Assembly (NCBI RefSeq): GCF_006517395.1
Contig: NZ_VDCY01000001.1
Span: 558,001-622,000, forward strand
Direction: 5' to 3'
Source of the DNA: Terrilactibacillus laevilacticus
Lineage (GTDB): Bacteria > Bacillota > Bacilli > Bacillales > Sporolactobacillaceae
DNA: 64,000 bases
Positions 27,653 to 36,079 of the stretch are shown one piece after another. The position numbers were made by a program, and so were the translations under genes. Below the pieces are notes generated by a model. That model saw only the letters and a program-made list of their open reading frames with translations, did no database searches and was not told the DNA's origin. Position 1 is the stretch's first letter; every line of letters starts with the position of its first letter.

Positions 27653-28059
27653 TCGTCATCTTCCTTAACTTTTAACGTGTAATTGAACATCATTCGTTCT
27701 CCTAATTGATAACCCAACCAGGATGTAAATAATCCGCCTAATAGACTTAGTAGGATATAGACAAGTGATAGACTATAATAGCCTGTTTTTAAAAGTGAGA
27801 TACTTTCAACACTAAATGTAGAGAAGGTCGTAAAGGCACCAATATATCCTGTTCCTATTCCTATCACAACATCACGAGGGAAGATCTTGCGCCGAGAAAG
27901 GTAGGTTGTTAACCAGCTTAGTAAGAAGCAACCAATTAAATTAATCAACAAGGTAGGTAGTGGAAACGAATGTTGCCATACATGTGTGAACGAAATTCCA
28001 AAAAAATAACGAGTTAAGGCTCCGAATACACCGCCTAAACCAACAATAAAATATAGCAT
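27649..28059 (-). CDS. crcB1: fluoride channel CrcB/Fluc, first subunit
   Basis: Fluoride exporter channel subunit of 136 residues with the Fluc motifs GGVFGALTRYFFG, PTLLINLIGCFLLSWL and GTGYIGAFTTFSTFSVE, and four hydrophobic spans. The start at 28059 follows AAGGAG at good spacing; an in-frame start at 28086 would add 9 residues at the riboswitch terminator. It is the first gene after the fluoride riboswitch. Fluc channels let fluoride leave the cytoplasm. Confidence 0.93.
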   Translation of the reverse strand: MLYFIVGLGGVFGALTRYFFGISFTHVWQHSFPLPTLLINLIGCFLLSWLTTYLSRRKIFPRDVVIGIGTGYIGAFTTFSTFSVESISLLKTGYYSLSLVYILLSLLGGLFTSWLGYQLGERMMFNYTLKVKEDDE

Positions 28060-28087
28060 ACCTAACTGCTCCTTAAGTTTGCACAAA

Positions 28088-28170
28088 AAGATAGACTCCT
28101 ACCAGCTAAAGATTAACTAGTAGGAGTCATCAGCGCAAGTGCATTTAATGGCGAACTCCATCGCCTATTT
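28088..28170 (-). ncRNA. fluoride riboswitch (crcB motif) with terminator
   Basis: On the minus strand the leader of crcB1 contains the fluoride aptamer pattern GGCGATGGAGTTCGCC (about 28165-28150), a short stem-loop, then CTGATGACTCCTAC, matching the crcB motif consensus. The GACTCCTAC strand also forms one side of a long hairpin with GGTAGGAGTC (28130-28094) followed by TATCTTTTTG, a terminator. Fluoride binding should prevent terminator formation and turn crcB on. Confidence 0.92.
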
Positions 28171-28227
28171 TAACTGTCATTAGTTTATCAAAGCTCATAC
28201 ACCGTGTCAACGGTGTCTAATTGTTTG

Positions 28228-28279
28228 TTTTTATGAAATAGCCGAGAACACTCGTGACTTTAGTCATGAGTGGTTCAGA
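28228..28279 (+). repeat. 52-bp hairpin repeat, copy A (IS200/IS605-end-like)
   Basis: This 52-base segment is repeated at 41337-41388 with one mismatch. It contains the stem ACTCGTGACT / AGTCATGAGT with loop TT, then GGTTCA. The stem and the trailing GGTTCA resemble the right end (omega-RNA 3' end) of IS200/IS605-type elements. No tnpA or tnpB is nearby. A second hairpin ACACCG/CGGTGT precedes it at about 28198-28216. Confidence 0.6.
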
Positions 28280-28436
28280 ATGTGGTTAATGATTGTATTA
28301 TTTATCGCTTATTGTAATAAATATCTTTTATATGCACTCTAATCGAAAAAAGATTTTACATCAGGATACAACTGTATTAAACTACTTTAAGGAGAAATAA
28401 AGTGATGTTTAGAACGGAAACGAGGGAAGAAAGACT

Positions 28437-29498
28437 ATGAAGAAGAAAATTGTATTTACTGGCGGGGGATCGGCAGGGCACGTAACACCGAATCTTGCAC
28501 TAATAGATCATTTAAAGAAAGACTGGGATATTCATTACATAGGCTCAAAAACAGGGATTGAAAAAGATCTCGTTGAAGCTCAAAATATAAAATATGACGG
28601 CATCTCTAGTGGGAAATTACGCCGTTATTTTGATTTAAAAAACTTTAAAGATCCTTTTAAAGTTCTAGGCGGGGTCATGCAAGCGTATTTTATTATCAAA
28701 AAGATAAAACCAACGGTTATTTTCTCAAAAGGTGGTTTTGTTTCAGTTCCTGTCGTGATTGCTGGATGGCTGAATCGGATTCCTGTTTACATTCATGAAT
28801 CGGATATAACCCCTGGGCTCGCTAACCGAATTGCCATTAAGTTTGCAAGTAAACTATTTGTTACGTTTGAAGAAGCGGCTAGCCATTTTCCACAAGAAAA
28901 AGTGGTTCATACTGGGGCGCCTATTCGAGATAAATTACTAAATGGGCGCAAACAAGCAGGACTTGATTTTCTAGGGTTCAAATCGTCAAAACCGATCCTC
29001 CTGATGATGGGTGGAAGTCTTGGAGCAAAAAAAATTAATGACGTCTTAAGATCATCCTTAGACGACCTACTTAAAAAATTTCAAGTCGTTCATCTATGCG
29101 GGAAAGGTCATTTAGTACCTGAAAAGGAAGGTTTAGATGGATATCGACAGTTTGAATATATTAATGAAGAACTTCCTGATGTATTAGCGGCATCCAGTAT
29201 TATTTTGTCTCGAGCGGGTTCAAATGCAATTTTCGAGTTCTTAGCGTTAAAGAAACCGATGATTTTGATTCCCTTACCTTTAAGATCGAGTCGTGGAGAT
29301 CAAATTTTAAATGCAAAATCTTTTAAGCAAAAAGGATTTTGTGAAATCTTAGACGATGATACATTATCAGAAGATCAGCTTATCAAAACCATTGAAAAAG
29401 TGTATCACGATCGGTATGAGTATATTGATCGGATGAATAAAGCACCTAACACCACTAATGGTATTGAAAAAATATTAAAATTGATCACTAATAGTTAG
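28437..29498 (+). CDS. murG: MurG-type UDP-GlcNAc transferase (stand-alone copy)
   Basis: Glycosyltransferase family 28 protein of 353 residues. It has the N-terminal glycine motif [32 protein letters not shown] near 98, the second-domain [14 protein letters not shown] near 190, and the donor-binding [24 protein letters not shown] near 258. MurG adds GlcNAc to lipid I to form lipid II. The gene is outside a division/cell wall cluster, as is the second murG copy (murG2) known in the B. cereus group, so it may be a paralogue. GAGGGAAG lies upstream and a strong terminator follows. Confidence 0.88.
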   Translation: MKKKIVFTGGGSAGHVTPNLALIDHLKKDWDIHYIGSKTGIEKDLVEAQNIKYDGISSGKLRRYFDLKNFKDPFKVLGGVMQAYFIIKKIKPTVIFSKGGFVSVPVVIAGWLNRIPVYIHESDITPGLANRIAIKFASKLFVTFEEAASHFPQEKVVHTGAPIRDKLLNGRKQAGLDFLGFKSSKPILLMMGGSLGAKKINDVLRSSLDDLLKKFQVVHLCGKGHLVPEKEGLDGYRQFEYINEELPDVLAASSIILSRAGSNAIFEFLALKKPMILIPLPLRSSRGDQILNAKSFKQKGFCEILDDDTLSEDQLIKTIEKVYHDRYEYIDRMNKAPNTTNGIEKILKLITNS

Positions 29499-29504
29499 AA
29501 AAAA

Positions 29505-29556
29505 GTAGAAACCAAGGAAGAATCAAAAAATAATTTCTTGGTTTCTACATTTTTTT
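29505..29556. terminator. terminator between murG and the MATE gene
   Basis: A long stem GTAGAAACCAAG / CTTGGTTTCTAC with T-run downstream of murG. It overlaps the last codons of the convergent minus-strand gene. Confidence 0.8.
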
Positions 29557-30884
29557 TGAATATAAATGAGTCTTATGAATAAAAAGACAGCCCCTGAAGC
29601 AAGACCAATAATTAATCCAATCCAATAACTAAAAGGACCTAGATCTGTGATATGGAGAAGAAGTAGTCCACAAGGAAGTCCCATCCCCCAATATGAAATT
29701 AGAGCCACAATAAATGTAACATTGACATCTTTATAGCCTCTTAATGCTCCTTGTATAGGTGCTGCGACAGCATCAGAAAGTTGAAAGAAAATGGCATAAA
29801 GCAGAAAATGCTGAATCATTTTCACAGCTTGTGGCGATGAAGCATAAAGGTGAGCGATAGAACCCTTTGTAAAAAATAATCCAAATGAGAAGATGAGACC
29901 AATCGATATGGCCATAATGATGCCGATTTTACTATACAAGGCGGCGTGATGGACACGTTTTGCACCAATTTCAAAACTAACAGAAATGGTCATCGCCATT
30001 GAAATACTGTACGGGACCATATATAGTAGCGATGCAACATTTATTGCCGCTTGATGAGCAGCGATAATGACCGTATCAAATTCACTCATCAATAAAGTGA
30101 TGGCTGAAAAGATACTTGTTTCAAGAAAAATAGCAAGACCAATTGGCACACCAACAACAAGCAATTTTTTCCATATTTTAATAGAGATAGGGTATAATTT
30201 AGTCCCAAATTGATAGAGAATAAAGGGTTGTCCTTTTATTAAAAAGATAAAAGAAATCATTGCCATGAGCCAGTAGGTGATCGCTGTAGCGATACCTGCT
30301 CCAACTCCACCAAGACGTGGAAAGTCAAATGTTCCAAAAATAAATACGTAATTCAAACAGACATTCACAGGAAGGCCTAAGAGCGTAATGATCATCGTCA
30401 TTCTGGTTATTCCGTGAGCATCAATGAAGTTACGACATACGGTATAAATAAATAAAGGAATAATTCCAATCGATAAAGCAAGTAAATAATGGGAGGCAAT
30501 TGTTTGTACCTCAGGAGATAAACCCATATAATTCAAGATAGGATGAATCGATAGTAAGCCGAGAAAAAATAAAACAATGGAAATGACGACAGCGAGATAG
30601 ATAGCTTGAAAGAATATAAATGGAATCTCTTTCAAATTCTCAGCACCCTTTAAATGTGAAATAATGGGCGTAATACTATACAATATACCGCCAAGTCCAG
30701 TGAAAACAGGCATCCAGAGACTCGATCCGATGGCGACGCCGGCGAGATCATTTGTACTTGCCTGACCTGACATGATCGTATCGGCCACATTCATGGCACT
30801 AATACTCAACTGAGTAACCAAAATGGGACCTAGAATTGAAATTAAAAGGGATATTTTACTTCCTATTGAATGTGTTTTATACAA
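29523..30884 (-). CDS. MATE-family multidrug/cation exporter
   Basis: Hydrophobic protein of about 453 residues with twelve spans and the MATE family pattern: ISILGPILVTQLSISAMNVADTIMSGQAS at the N-terminus, FRNFIDAHG-like NFIDAHGITR near 150, and the second-half repeat VGVPIGLAIFLETSIFSAITLLM. MATE proteins expel drugs or metabolites in exchange for sodium or protons. I take TTG 30884 (YKTHSIGSKISLLISI), with AAGGA upstream and the family N-terminus. A further TTG at 30923 would add 13 residues and also has a weak ribosome site. Confidence 0.87.
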   Translation of the reverse strand: MYKTHSIGSKISLLISILGPILVTQLSISAMNVADTIMSGQASTNDLAGVAIGSSLWMPVFTGLGGILYSITPIISHLKGAENLKEIPFIFFQAIYLAVVISIVLFFLGLLSIHPILNYMGLSPEVQTIASHYLLALSIGIIPLFIYTVCRNFIDAHGITRMTMIITLLGLPVNVCLNYVFIFGTFDFPRLGGVGAGIATAITYWLMAMISFIFLIKGQPFILYQFGTKLYPISIKIWKKLLVVGVPIGLAIFLETSIFSAITLLMSEFDTVIIAAHQAAINVASLLYMVPYSISMAMTISVSFEIGAKRVHHAALYSKIGIIMAISIGLIFSFGLFFTKGSIAHLYASSPQAVKMIQHFLLYAIFFQLSDAVAAPIQGALRGYKDVNVTFIVALISYWGMGLPCGLLLLHITDLGPFSYWIGLIIGLASGAVFLFIRLIYIQKKCRNQEIIF

Positions 30885-30990
30885 GACGTACTCAATCCTT
30901 ATCTGTAGAACTTGCCGATGCAAAATTTAAACCTTACATGAGTATAACATAACTTATTAAAGTATGAATATAGAAATGAGGAGTGGTTGG

Positions 30991-32208
30991 ATGACGTATC
31001 AACTCTATTATCAAGACCCATACATAAAAGAGTTTGAAGCTATGATAAAGAGAACAGAGATTGATGAAGAAGGGAGATCTTATGTTGTTCTAGATCAAAC
31101 AGCTTTTTATCCCAATGGTGGTGGGCAACCTTGTGATCTAGGAACAATCAACGGTATACCCGTGACGAATGTAGAGAAGGAAGAAAATGAAATTCGTCAT
31201 TTTTTAAGTCAGCCTTTAAATGACACCTATTCCCAAGTTAAAGGAATAATTAATTGGGAACGTAGGTTTGACCATATGCAACAGCATTTGGCACAGCATA
31301 TATTAACGGCTGCGTTTGTTGAAAGATTAGGTATTGAAACACTCTCATTTCATTTAGGGTTGGAAGATGTAACGATTGACTTAGATGTCAAATCATTGGA
31401 TAAAGAACAACTTAGTATGGTTGAGGAACGTGCTAATCAAATTATTGAACAGAATCAACCGATCCGAACAGAATGGATTGATGAAAGTCAGTTGACAAAG
31501 TATCCCCTTCGAAAAAAACCAAGTGTTCATGAAAATATCCGGCTCGTTATTATAGATGATTTTGATTACAATCCTTGTGGAGGTACACATCCTCATACAA
31601 CAGGAGAATGCCAGATGGTGCTTATAAAGGGAATGGAGCGACATCGAGGAAAAATTAGGATCCATTTTGTTGCAGGACACAGAGTTCGTAATCAATTTCA
31701 CGCTCAATTTGATGTCCTTAAACAACTGGGTGATAGGTTAAGTTCTGGTCAGGATGAACTGCCAAAACGGCTTGAACAAGTCATTGAAAAAAATACTTTG
31801 TTAGAAGACCAAATAAAGACGATGGTATCTGAAAGGTTAGATGATGAGTCGGATACCTTAATCGCAAATGGTGAAGAAATAGGCGTGCTTAAATTAATTG
31901 TTAAACATTTTCACAAGGGAGACTTTAAGTACATTCAAAGCTTGACTCGGCACTTACAGCAGAAGGATGAACACGCGATATGTTTATTTTCTTTAAAAAA
32001 AGAAAATCGACTTCATCTTATATGTGGTAAAGGCCAATCAGTCCCTTTAAATATGAACCAATTAATTAAAGACACTCTTCCGATGATTGATGGAAAGGGT
32101 GGAGGAAAACCTGAAATGGCACAAGGAGCAGGCTATGTGCCAGAGGATGAAACAGCACCTCTTCAATTCCTACGTGAGAAGCTTTTTGAACAAGTCAATA
32201 AAATTTAA
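30991..32208 (+). CDS. AlaX-type alanyl-tRNA editing protein with DHHA1-like tail
   Basis: Protein of 405 residues related to the C-terminal half of alanyl-tRNA synthetase. It has the zinc editing motif HLAQH at 99-103 and the CGGTHPH motif near 194, preceded by the beta-barrel domain (TAFYPNGGGQPCDLG). The C-terminal part ends DTLPMIDGKGGGKPEMAQGAGYVPE, a DHHA1-type domain. Such AlaX-L proteins deacylate Ser- or Gly-tRNA(Ala) in trans. ATG 30991 has AGGAG 8 bases upstream; an in-frame ATG at 30964 would add 9 residues. It reads divergently from the MATE gene. Confidence 0.88.
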   Translation: MTYQLYYQDPYIKEFEAMIKRTEIDEEGRSYVVLDQTAFYPNGGGQPCDLGTINGIPVTNVEKEENEIRHFLSQPLNDTYSQVKGIINWERRFDHMQQHLAQHILTAAFVERLGIETLSFHLGLEDVTIDLDVKSLDKEQLSMVEERANQIIEQNQPIRTEWIDESQLTKYPLRKKPSVHENIRLVIIDDFDYNPCGGTHPHTTGECQMVLIKGMERHRGKIRIHFVAGHRVRNQFHAQFDVLKQLGDRLSSGQDELPKRLEQVIEKNTLLEDQIKTMVSERLDDESDTLIANGEEIGVLKLIVKHFHKGDFKYIQSLTRHLQQKDEHAICLFSLKKENRLHLICGKGQSVPLNMNQLIKDTLPMIDGKGGGKPEMAQGAGYVPEDETAPLQFLREKLFEQVNKI

Positions 32209-32214
32209 GACTCT

Positions 32215-32257
32215 TAGCTAATTCAACCAACTCGGGTAGGTTGAATTAGCTTTTTTA
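32215..32257 (+). terminator. terminator of the AlaX-like gene
   Basis: TAGCTAATTCAACC / GGTTGAATTAGC stem followed by TTTTTT. Confidence 0.85.
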
Positions 32258-32284
32258 TTAAAATAAAATAAAAAAATTCACAAA

Positions 32285-32324
32285 ACTAACACCATTAGTT
32301 ATAATACTAATATAATTAGTTAAT
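32285..32324 (+). promoter_or_regulatory. promoter/operator of the MBL-TetR pair
   Basis: TATAAT at 32300-32305 lies among repeated ACTAA/TTAGT half-sites: ACTAACACCATTAGT, ATTAGTTATAATACTAAT and ACTAATATAATTAGT. Overlapping palindromes on a -10 box upstream of an operon that ends in a tetR gene suggest the operator of that regulator. Confidence 0.6.
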
Positions 32325-32350
32325 TAGATGAATAAGGAGGTTTATCGAAA

Positions 32351-33100
32351 TTGAAAATAACAAGAGAAGGCACTGTGATTCAATTAAGTTTTTTCTCAAC
32401 CTGGTTTCCGATAAATTGTTACCTCATCGATGAAAGGGAAACATTCACTCTTATTGATACTGGACTACCATTTTTTTATAAAGGAATATTAAAAGTAGCC
32501 CATAACGAAGGAAAGCCGATTTCTAGAATTATTTTGACGCATGGACATGGTGACCATGTTGGTGCACTTGATCATTTAAAAGAGTTATTACCAAATGTTG
32601 AAGTGATCATTTCTCAGAGAGATGCAAAGTTATTAAGGGGCGATGTTACATTAGAAGAAAATGAAACGCCATTACCGATCAAAGGTGATATACCAAAAAA
32701 AATAAAAACCGTTCCTGACAGACTTGTATCTGATGGAGATAGGATTGGACACCTGCGGGTTTTCGAGACAGCTGGGCATACCCCTGGTCATATCGCTCTT
32801 TTAGACGAAAGAAATCATTCGCTCATTGCGGGTGATGCTTTTCAAGTCAAAGGGGGAATCGCAGTATCAGGAGTATTCAAACCTTTATTTCCATTTCCAG
32901 CTATGGCAACATGGAATAAACATGAGGCTTTATTAAGCGCCAAAAAGCTTGAACAGTTGTCACCTTCTCTTTTGGCTGTAGGACATGGTCGAATGATTAA
33001 AAATCCAATTCAAGATATGAATAAAGCTATTTTGCAAGCTGAACATAAGTTACAGAGGATAAAAAATGAGAAAAAAAATTACGAAAAAAATCATTCTTGA
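32351..33100 (+). CDS. metallo-beta-lactamase-fold hydrolase
   Basis: Protein of 249 residues with the metallo-beta-lactamase fold. The metal motif is THGHGDHVGALDHL (HxHxDH, about 65-70), followed by the third histidine in ETAGHTPGHIAL near 140, the bridging aspartate in LIAGDAF near 162 and a C-terminal VGHGRMI. It resembles glyoxalase II-like and lactonase-like enzymes; the substrate is unknown. The start is TTG 32351 after AAGGAGG. The end overlaps the start of the tetR gene, indicating co-transcription. Confidence 0.86.
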   Translation: MKITREGTVIQLSFFSTWFPINCYLIDERETFTLIDTGLPFFYKGILKVAHNEGKPISRIILTHGHGDHVGALDHLKELLPNVEVIISQRDAKLLRGDVTLEENETPLPIKGDIPKKIKTVPDRLVSDGDRIGHLRVFETAGHTPGHIALLDERNHSLIAGDAFQVKGGIAVSGVFKPLFPFPAMATWNKHEALLSAKKLEQLSPSLLAVGHGRMIKNPIQDMNKAILQAEHKLQRIKNEKKNYEKNHS

Positions 33101-33641
33101 TATAAGCGTAGAGATCATTGCCGAAGAAGGTTATGATGCACTAACACTTAGCAGACTTGCCAAATCACTTGGAATAAGAACGCCATCACTTTATAACCAT
33201 ATCTCAAATTTAAATCAACTGAGACAGGAGATCGCTATCAAGGCATTTAGTCACTTGCATGAAACTTTAACGGACGCAGTCATTGGAAGGAGTGGTGAAG
33301 CCGCTCTAAAAGAAATTTTTCATTCATATGTCAGTTTTATGAGAAGTCATCCAGGTTTATATGCAGCAATAACTAGAGTCCCTGATCCTGCGGATGAACA
33401 TATTAAAGAGATAGCAGACAACTCAATTGATGTCATTTTCCGTATTTTAGAACCATATCAGCTGAATAAGAAAGACGAAGTTCACATGGTAAGGGGATTG
33501 CGTGCAATGGCCCATGGTTTTGTTTTTATCGACATGCAAGGTGGTTTTAATATGGATGTTGACATTAAACAATCAATGAATGAGTCTATTGAGACATTCC
33601 TTATAGGATTAAAAGAGGTATCTCTTAATAACAAAAATTAA
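33066..33641 (+). CDS. TetR-family transcriptional regulator
   Basis: Regulator of 191 residues. The N-terminal TetR helix-turn-helix reads ILDISVEIIAEEGYDALTLSRLAKSLGIRTPSLYNHISNLNQLRQEIAIKA. The C-terminal domain, of the WHG type (YVSFMRSHPGLYAAI, RGLRAMAHGFVFIDMQGGF), binds a ligand and forms the dimer. The ATG lies 35 bases inside the end of the MBL gene, so both are made from one transcript. It is the likely repressor of its own operon through the ACTAA/TTAGT repeats upstream. Confidence 0.9.
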   Translation: MRKKITKKIILDISVEIIAEEGYDALTLSRLAKSLGIRTPSLYNHISNLNQLRQEIAIKAFSHLHETLTDAVIGRSGEAALKEIFHSYVSFMRSHPGLYAAITRVPDPADEHIKEIADNSIDVIFRILEPYQLNKKDEVHMVRGLRAMAHGFVFIDMQGGFNMDVDIKQSMNESIETFLIGLKEVSLNNKN

Positions 33642-33650
33642 GATTATATT

Positions 33651-33680
33651 TAGAAGAACAAAAGGTTCTTCTTTTTTATT
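33651..33680 (+). terminator. terminator of the MBL-TetR operon
   Basis: AGAAGAAC / GTTCTTCT hairpin followed by TTTTT. Confidence 0.85.
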
Positions 33681-33826
33681 CTTAATAGTTAAATCAACCA
33701 ATTGGTAAAGTTAATTTTGTTTAATATAACTCGTGACATATCTCACACAATGTACTAAAATCATAAATAGAATTAATATTATAAAAATTGTAAATGATTT
33801 AGGCAATTATGCGGTAGGTGTTATCG

Positions 33827-34153
33827 ATGGTCAGTTTATCTAAAAAAAGTCTTGCAATAATCAACAACGAAATCAATAAACAAATCTTTAATATCGGTGT
33901 GCAGGACCAAAAAATAGATATTTTGGATAATAAAATTCTTATTATAGCGAGAACAAAACGTATTCCGGCTTTGAGTATTTTAGAAGAAGACTATCACCCA
34001 TTAGTTTCATCGGTCGATTCGGCTTTATCGGTAAAGTATAAGCAGTTGTTAAAAGAAAAGATCGAAAAAGCGTTTGATCTGAAAATAACCTACTTGTTTA
34101 GAGATTATGATCCATTGGTTGAAAGAACGTGTATTGTTCTTTGTTTCGGATAA
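33827..34153 (+). CDS. DUF2294-family protein
   Basis: Protein of 108 residues resembling the DUF2294 (MpsC-like) family, common in bacilli. The visible pattern is NNEINKQIFNIGVQDQKIDILDNKILIIARTKRIP, SSVDSALSVKYKQLLKEKIEKAFDLKITYLFRDYDPLVERTCIVLCF. A related domain has been linked to a sodium-dependent membrane potential system in staphylococci, but no partner of that kind is here and the role is unknown. ATG 33827 has GGTAGGTG at suitable spacing; GTG 33818 is an alternative. Confidence 0.65.
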   Translation: MVSLSKKSLAIINNEINKQIFNIGVQDQKIDILDNKILIIARTKRIPALSILEEDYHPLVSSVDSALSVKYKQLLKEKIEKAFDLKITYLFRDYDPLVERTCIVLCFG

Positions 34154-34492
34154 ACCAGTCACTGAATAATGCTACTTTGAGTCATTTATGTGTTAAACAA
34201 ATGAAACTTTAGAGGGGATTTCCCCGATATGTTTCTGATAATTTAAGCTTTAGTCTGATGACCCGTTAATAAGAGATGAAGATATTGTAGGGTAAGCGTA
34301 TCATCGTTTTTCCTATAATTTGAAAGAGTGATTGCGGATGCTTAACTTCTGTTATACGGAAGAAAAGAGCCGTGAAGATAGATATGGACTGTCTATCTTC
34401 ACGGCTCTTTTCTTATTTTATCCCACCTTAATGGAAGTTTCACCTTATCGTTAAGTATCTTAACTTATAAAACCTTCGAAAGGAAGAGACAA
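34154..34492. other. intergenic region of 339 bases
   Basis: No coding frame with support was seen. The region ends in one long hairpin (34364-34412). The remaining part could be a 3' UTR of the DUF2294 gene or a small RNA gene; there is no direct proof of either. Confidence 0.4.
34364..34412. terminator. strong long hairpin terminator
   Basis: A perfect stem AAGAGCCGTGAAGATAGA / TCTATCTTCACGGCTCTT with a short loop, with T-rich sequence on both outer sides when read from either strand. Confidence 0.8.
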
Positions 34493-35542
34493 ATGAAAGA
34501 ACCTTTGACACTTAAAAACAAACAAATGATCGATTATCCAAAAGACTGTACCTTTAGTAAAGAAGACTGGGAGGTATTAAGTAAGTATTGGTTCCCGGTC
34601 GCAGAAAGTCATGAGGTCACTGATAAACCAATATCGATTAAACTGCTAGATGTTAATTTAGTCGTCTATCGTACCAAACATAAAGTTGTGGTTGCCCGTG
34701 ATCTTTGTGTTCATCGCGGAACGCCGCTCAGCATGGGCTGGGTAGATGGAGAAGATATTGTTTGTCCTTATCATGGATTTAGATATGGAACAGACGGAAA
34801 ATGCACGTCCATTCCCGCACATCCTGACGCGAAAATTTCACCACGTCTATGCATGAGTGTCTTTCCTGTCATTGAACGATTTGGACTTATTTGGACATCG
34901 TTATTAGGAGAAGAAGATAATCTACCCCACTTTGATGCTTGGGACGATGATGATTTTCAACAAATCGTTTGCCCTCCATTTGATATTAAAGGTTCAGCAG
35001 GAAGGCAAATGGAAGGGTTTCTAGATGTCGCTCATTTTGCTTGGGTCCATACTGAATCATTTGGAGATCGAAATAATGCTTTTGTTCCGCGATACCAGGT
35101 TGATCACACAGATTATGGTCTTCATGTAGAGTATTTAAGTACTGTAAGCAACTATCCTAAAGATCAACAATATCGTGCACCAGAGGATTTTAAATGGCTC
35201 CGTGTATTTGACGTTTATCCTCCATTTGGGGCAACATTGAAGGTTTATTTTCCAAATGGCGGTGAGTTATGGATTATGAATGCTGTCTGTCCGATTTCTG
35301 CACGCGAAACAAGATTGTTTGTTCCAATTGCGAGAAATTTTGATAAAGACTCACCAATCGAAGACGTCTATGCTTTTAATCTTCAAGTTTTTACGGAAGA
35401 TAGCGAAATGGTTGAAAACCAAAAACCAGAAGAGTTGCCTCTTGATTTACAGATGGAAGCTCATATTATGGCAGATCGGACATCCGTAGCTTACCGGAAA
35501 CTACTTAAAAAAATGGGATTGGGAGCTATTTATACAAGTTAA
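34493..35542 (+). CDS. Rieske non-heme iron oxygenase, alpha subunit (first)
   Basis: Oxygenase component of 349 residues. The N-terminal Rieske domain binds a 2Fe-2S cluster through CVHRGTPLSMGWVDGEDIVCPYHGF (C-x-H ... C-x2-H, about 74-97). The catalytic domain has the bridging Asp and two His of the iron site in EGFLDVAHFAWVH near 170-182. Size and motifs fit the vanillate O-demethylase / NdmA-like group of oxidative demethylases and hydroxylases. GAAAGGAAGAG precedes the ATG. A MITE separates it from the ferredoxin gene, and a second Rieske gene and a purine permease follow. Its substrate is unknown. Confidence 0.88.
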   Translation: MKEPLTLKNKQMIDYPKDCTFSKEDWEVLSKYWFPVAESHEVTDKPISIKLLDVNLVVYRTKHKVVVARDLCVHRGTPLSMGWVDGEDIVCPYHGFRYGTDGKCTSIPAHPDAKISPRLCMSVFPVIERFGLIWTSLLGEEDNLPHFDAWDDDDFQQIVCPPFDIKGSAGRQMEGFLDVAHFAWVHTESFGDRNNAFVPRYQVDHTDYGLHVEYLSTVSNYPKDQQYRAPEDFKWLRVFDVYPPFGATLKVYFPNGGELWIMNAVCPISARETRLFVPIARNFDKDSPIEDVYAFNLQVFTEDSEMVENQKPEELPLDLQMEAHIMADRTSVAYRKLLKKMGLGAIYTS

Positions 35543-35579
35543 TGAGTTAACGAAAAGAAATGTTTGAATAATCAATATA

Positions 35580-35733
35580 GAGGTTGTTCAAAAAGTCACC
35601 AAATGATAAGCTACGAATCTCGGCGTTGGCTTGTTTTTCCAGTCCTCATGTAGCAAAAACCTACATTCCGGTCCTCAAAACAGCGCCGCCTTGATCTTCT
35701 TGCTTCTAATTTGTCACCTTTTTGAACACGCAC
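35580..35733 (+). mobile_element. MITE-like element, copy 3 (154 bp, short form)
   Basis: It starts GAGGTTGTTCAAAAAGTCACC and ends CCTTTTTGAACACGCAC, flanked by an exact 5-bp repeat ATATA (35575-35579 and 35734-35738). It shares its internal make-up (ACCTACATTCCGGTCCTC, AACAGCGCCGCCTTGATC) with copy 4. It lies between the first Rieske gene and the ferredoxin gene. Confidence 0.87.
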
Positions 35734-35780
35734 ATATAGTAAAACAATATGCTTGATTAGATCCTATTTTAGAAATATGA

Positions 35781-36047
<267 letters not shown>

Positions 36048-36079
36048 TAAGATTAATTACATATTGGGAGGGATAACGA

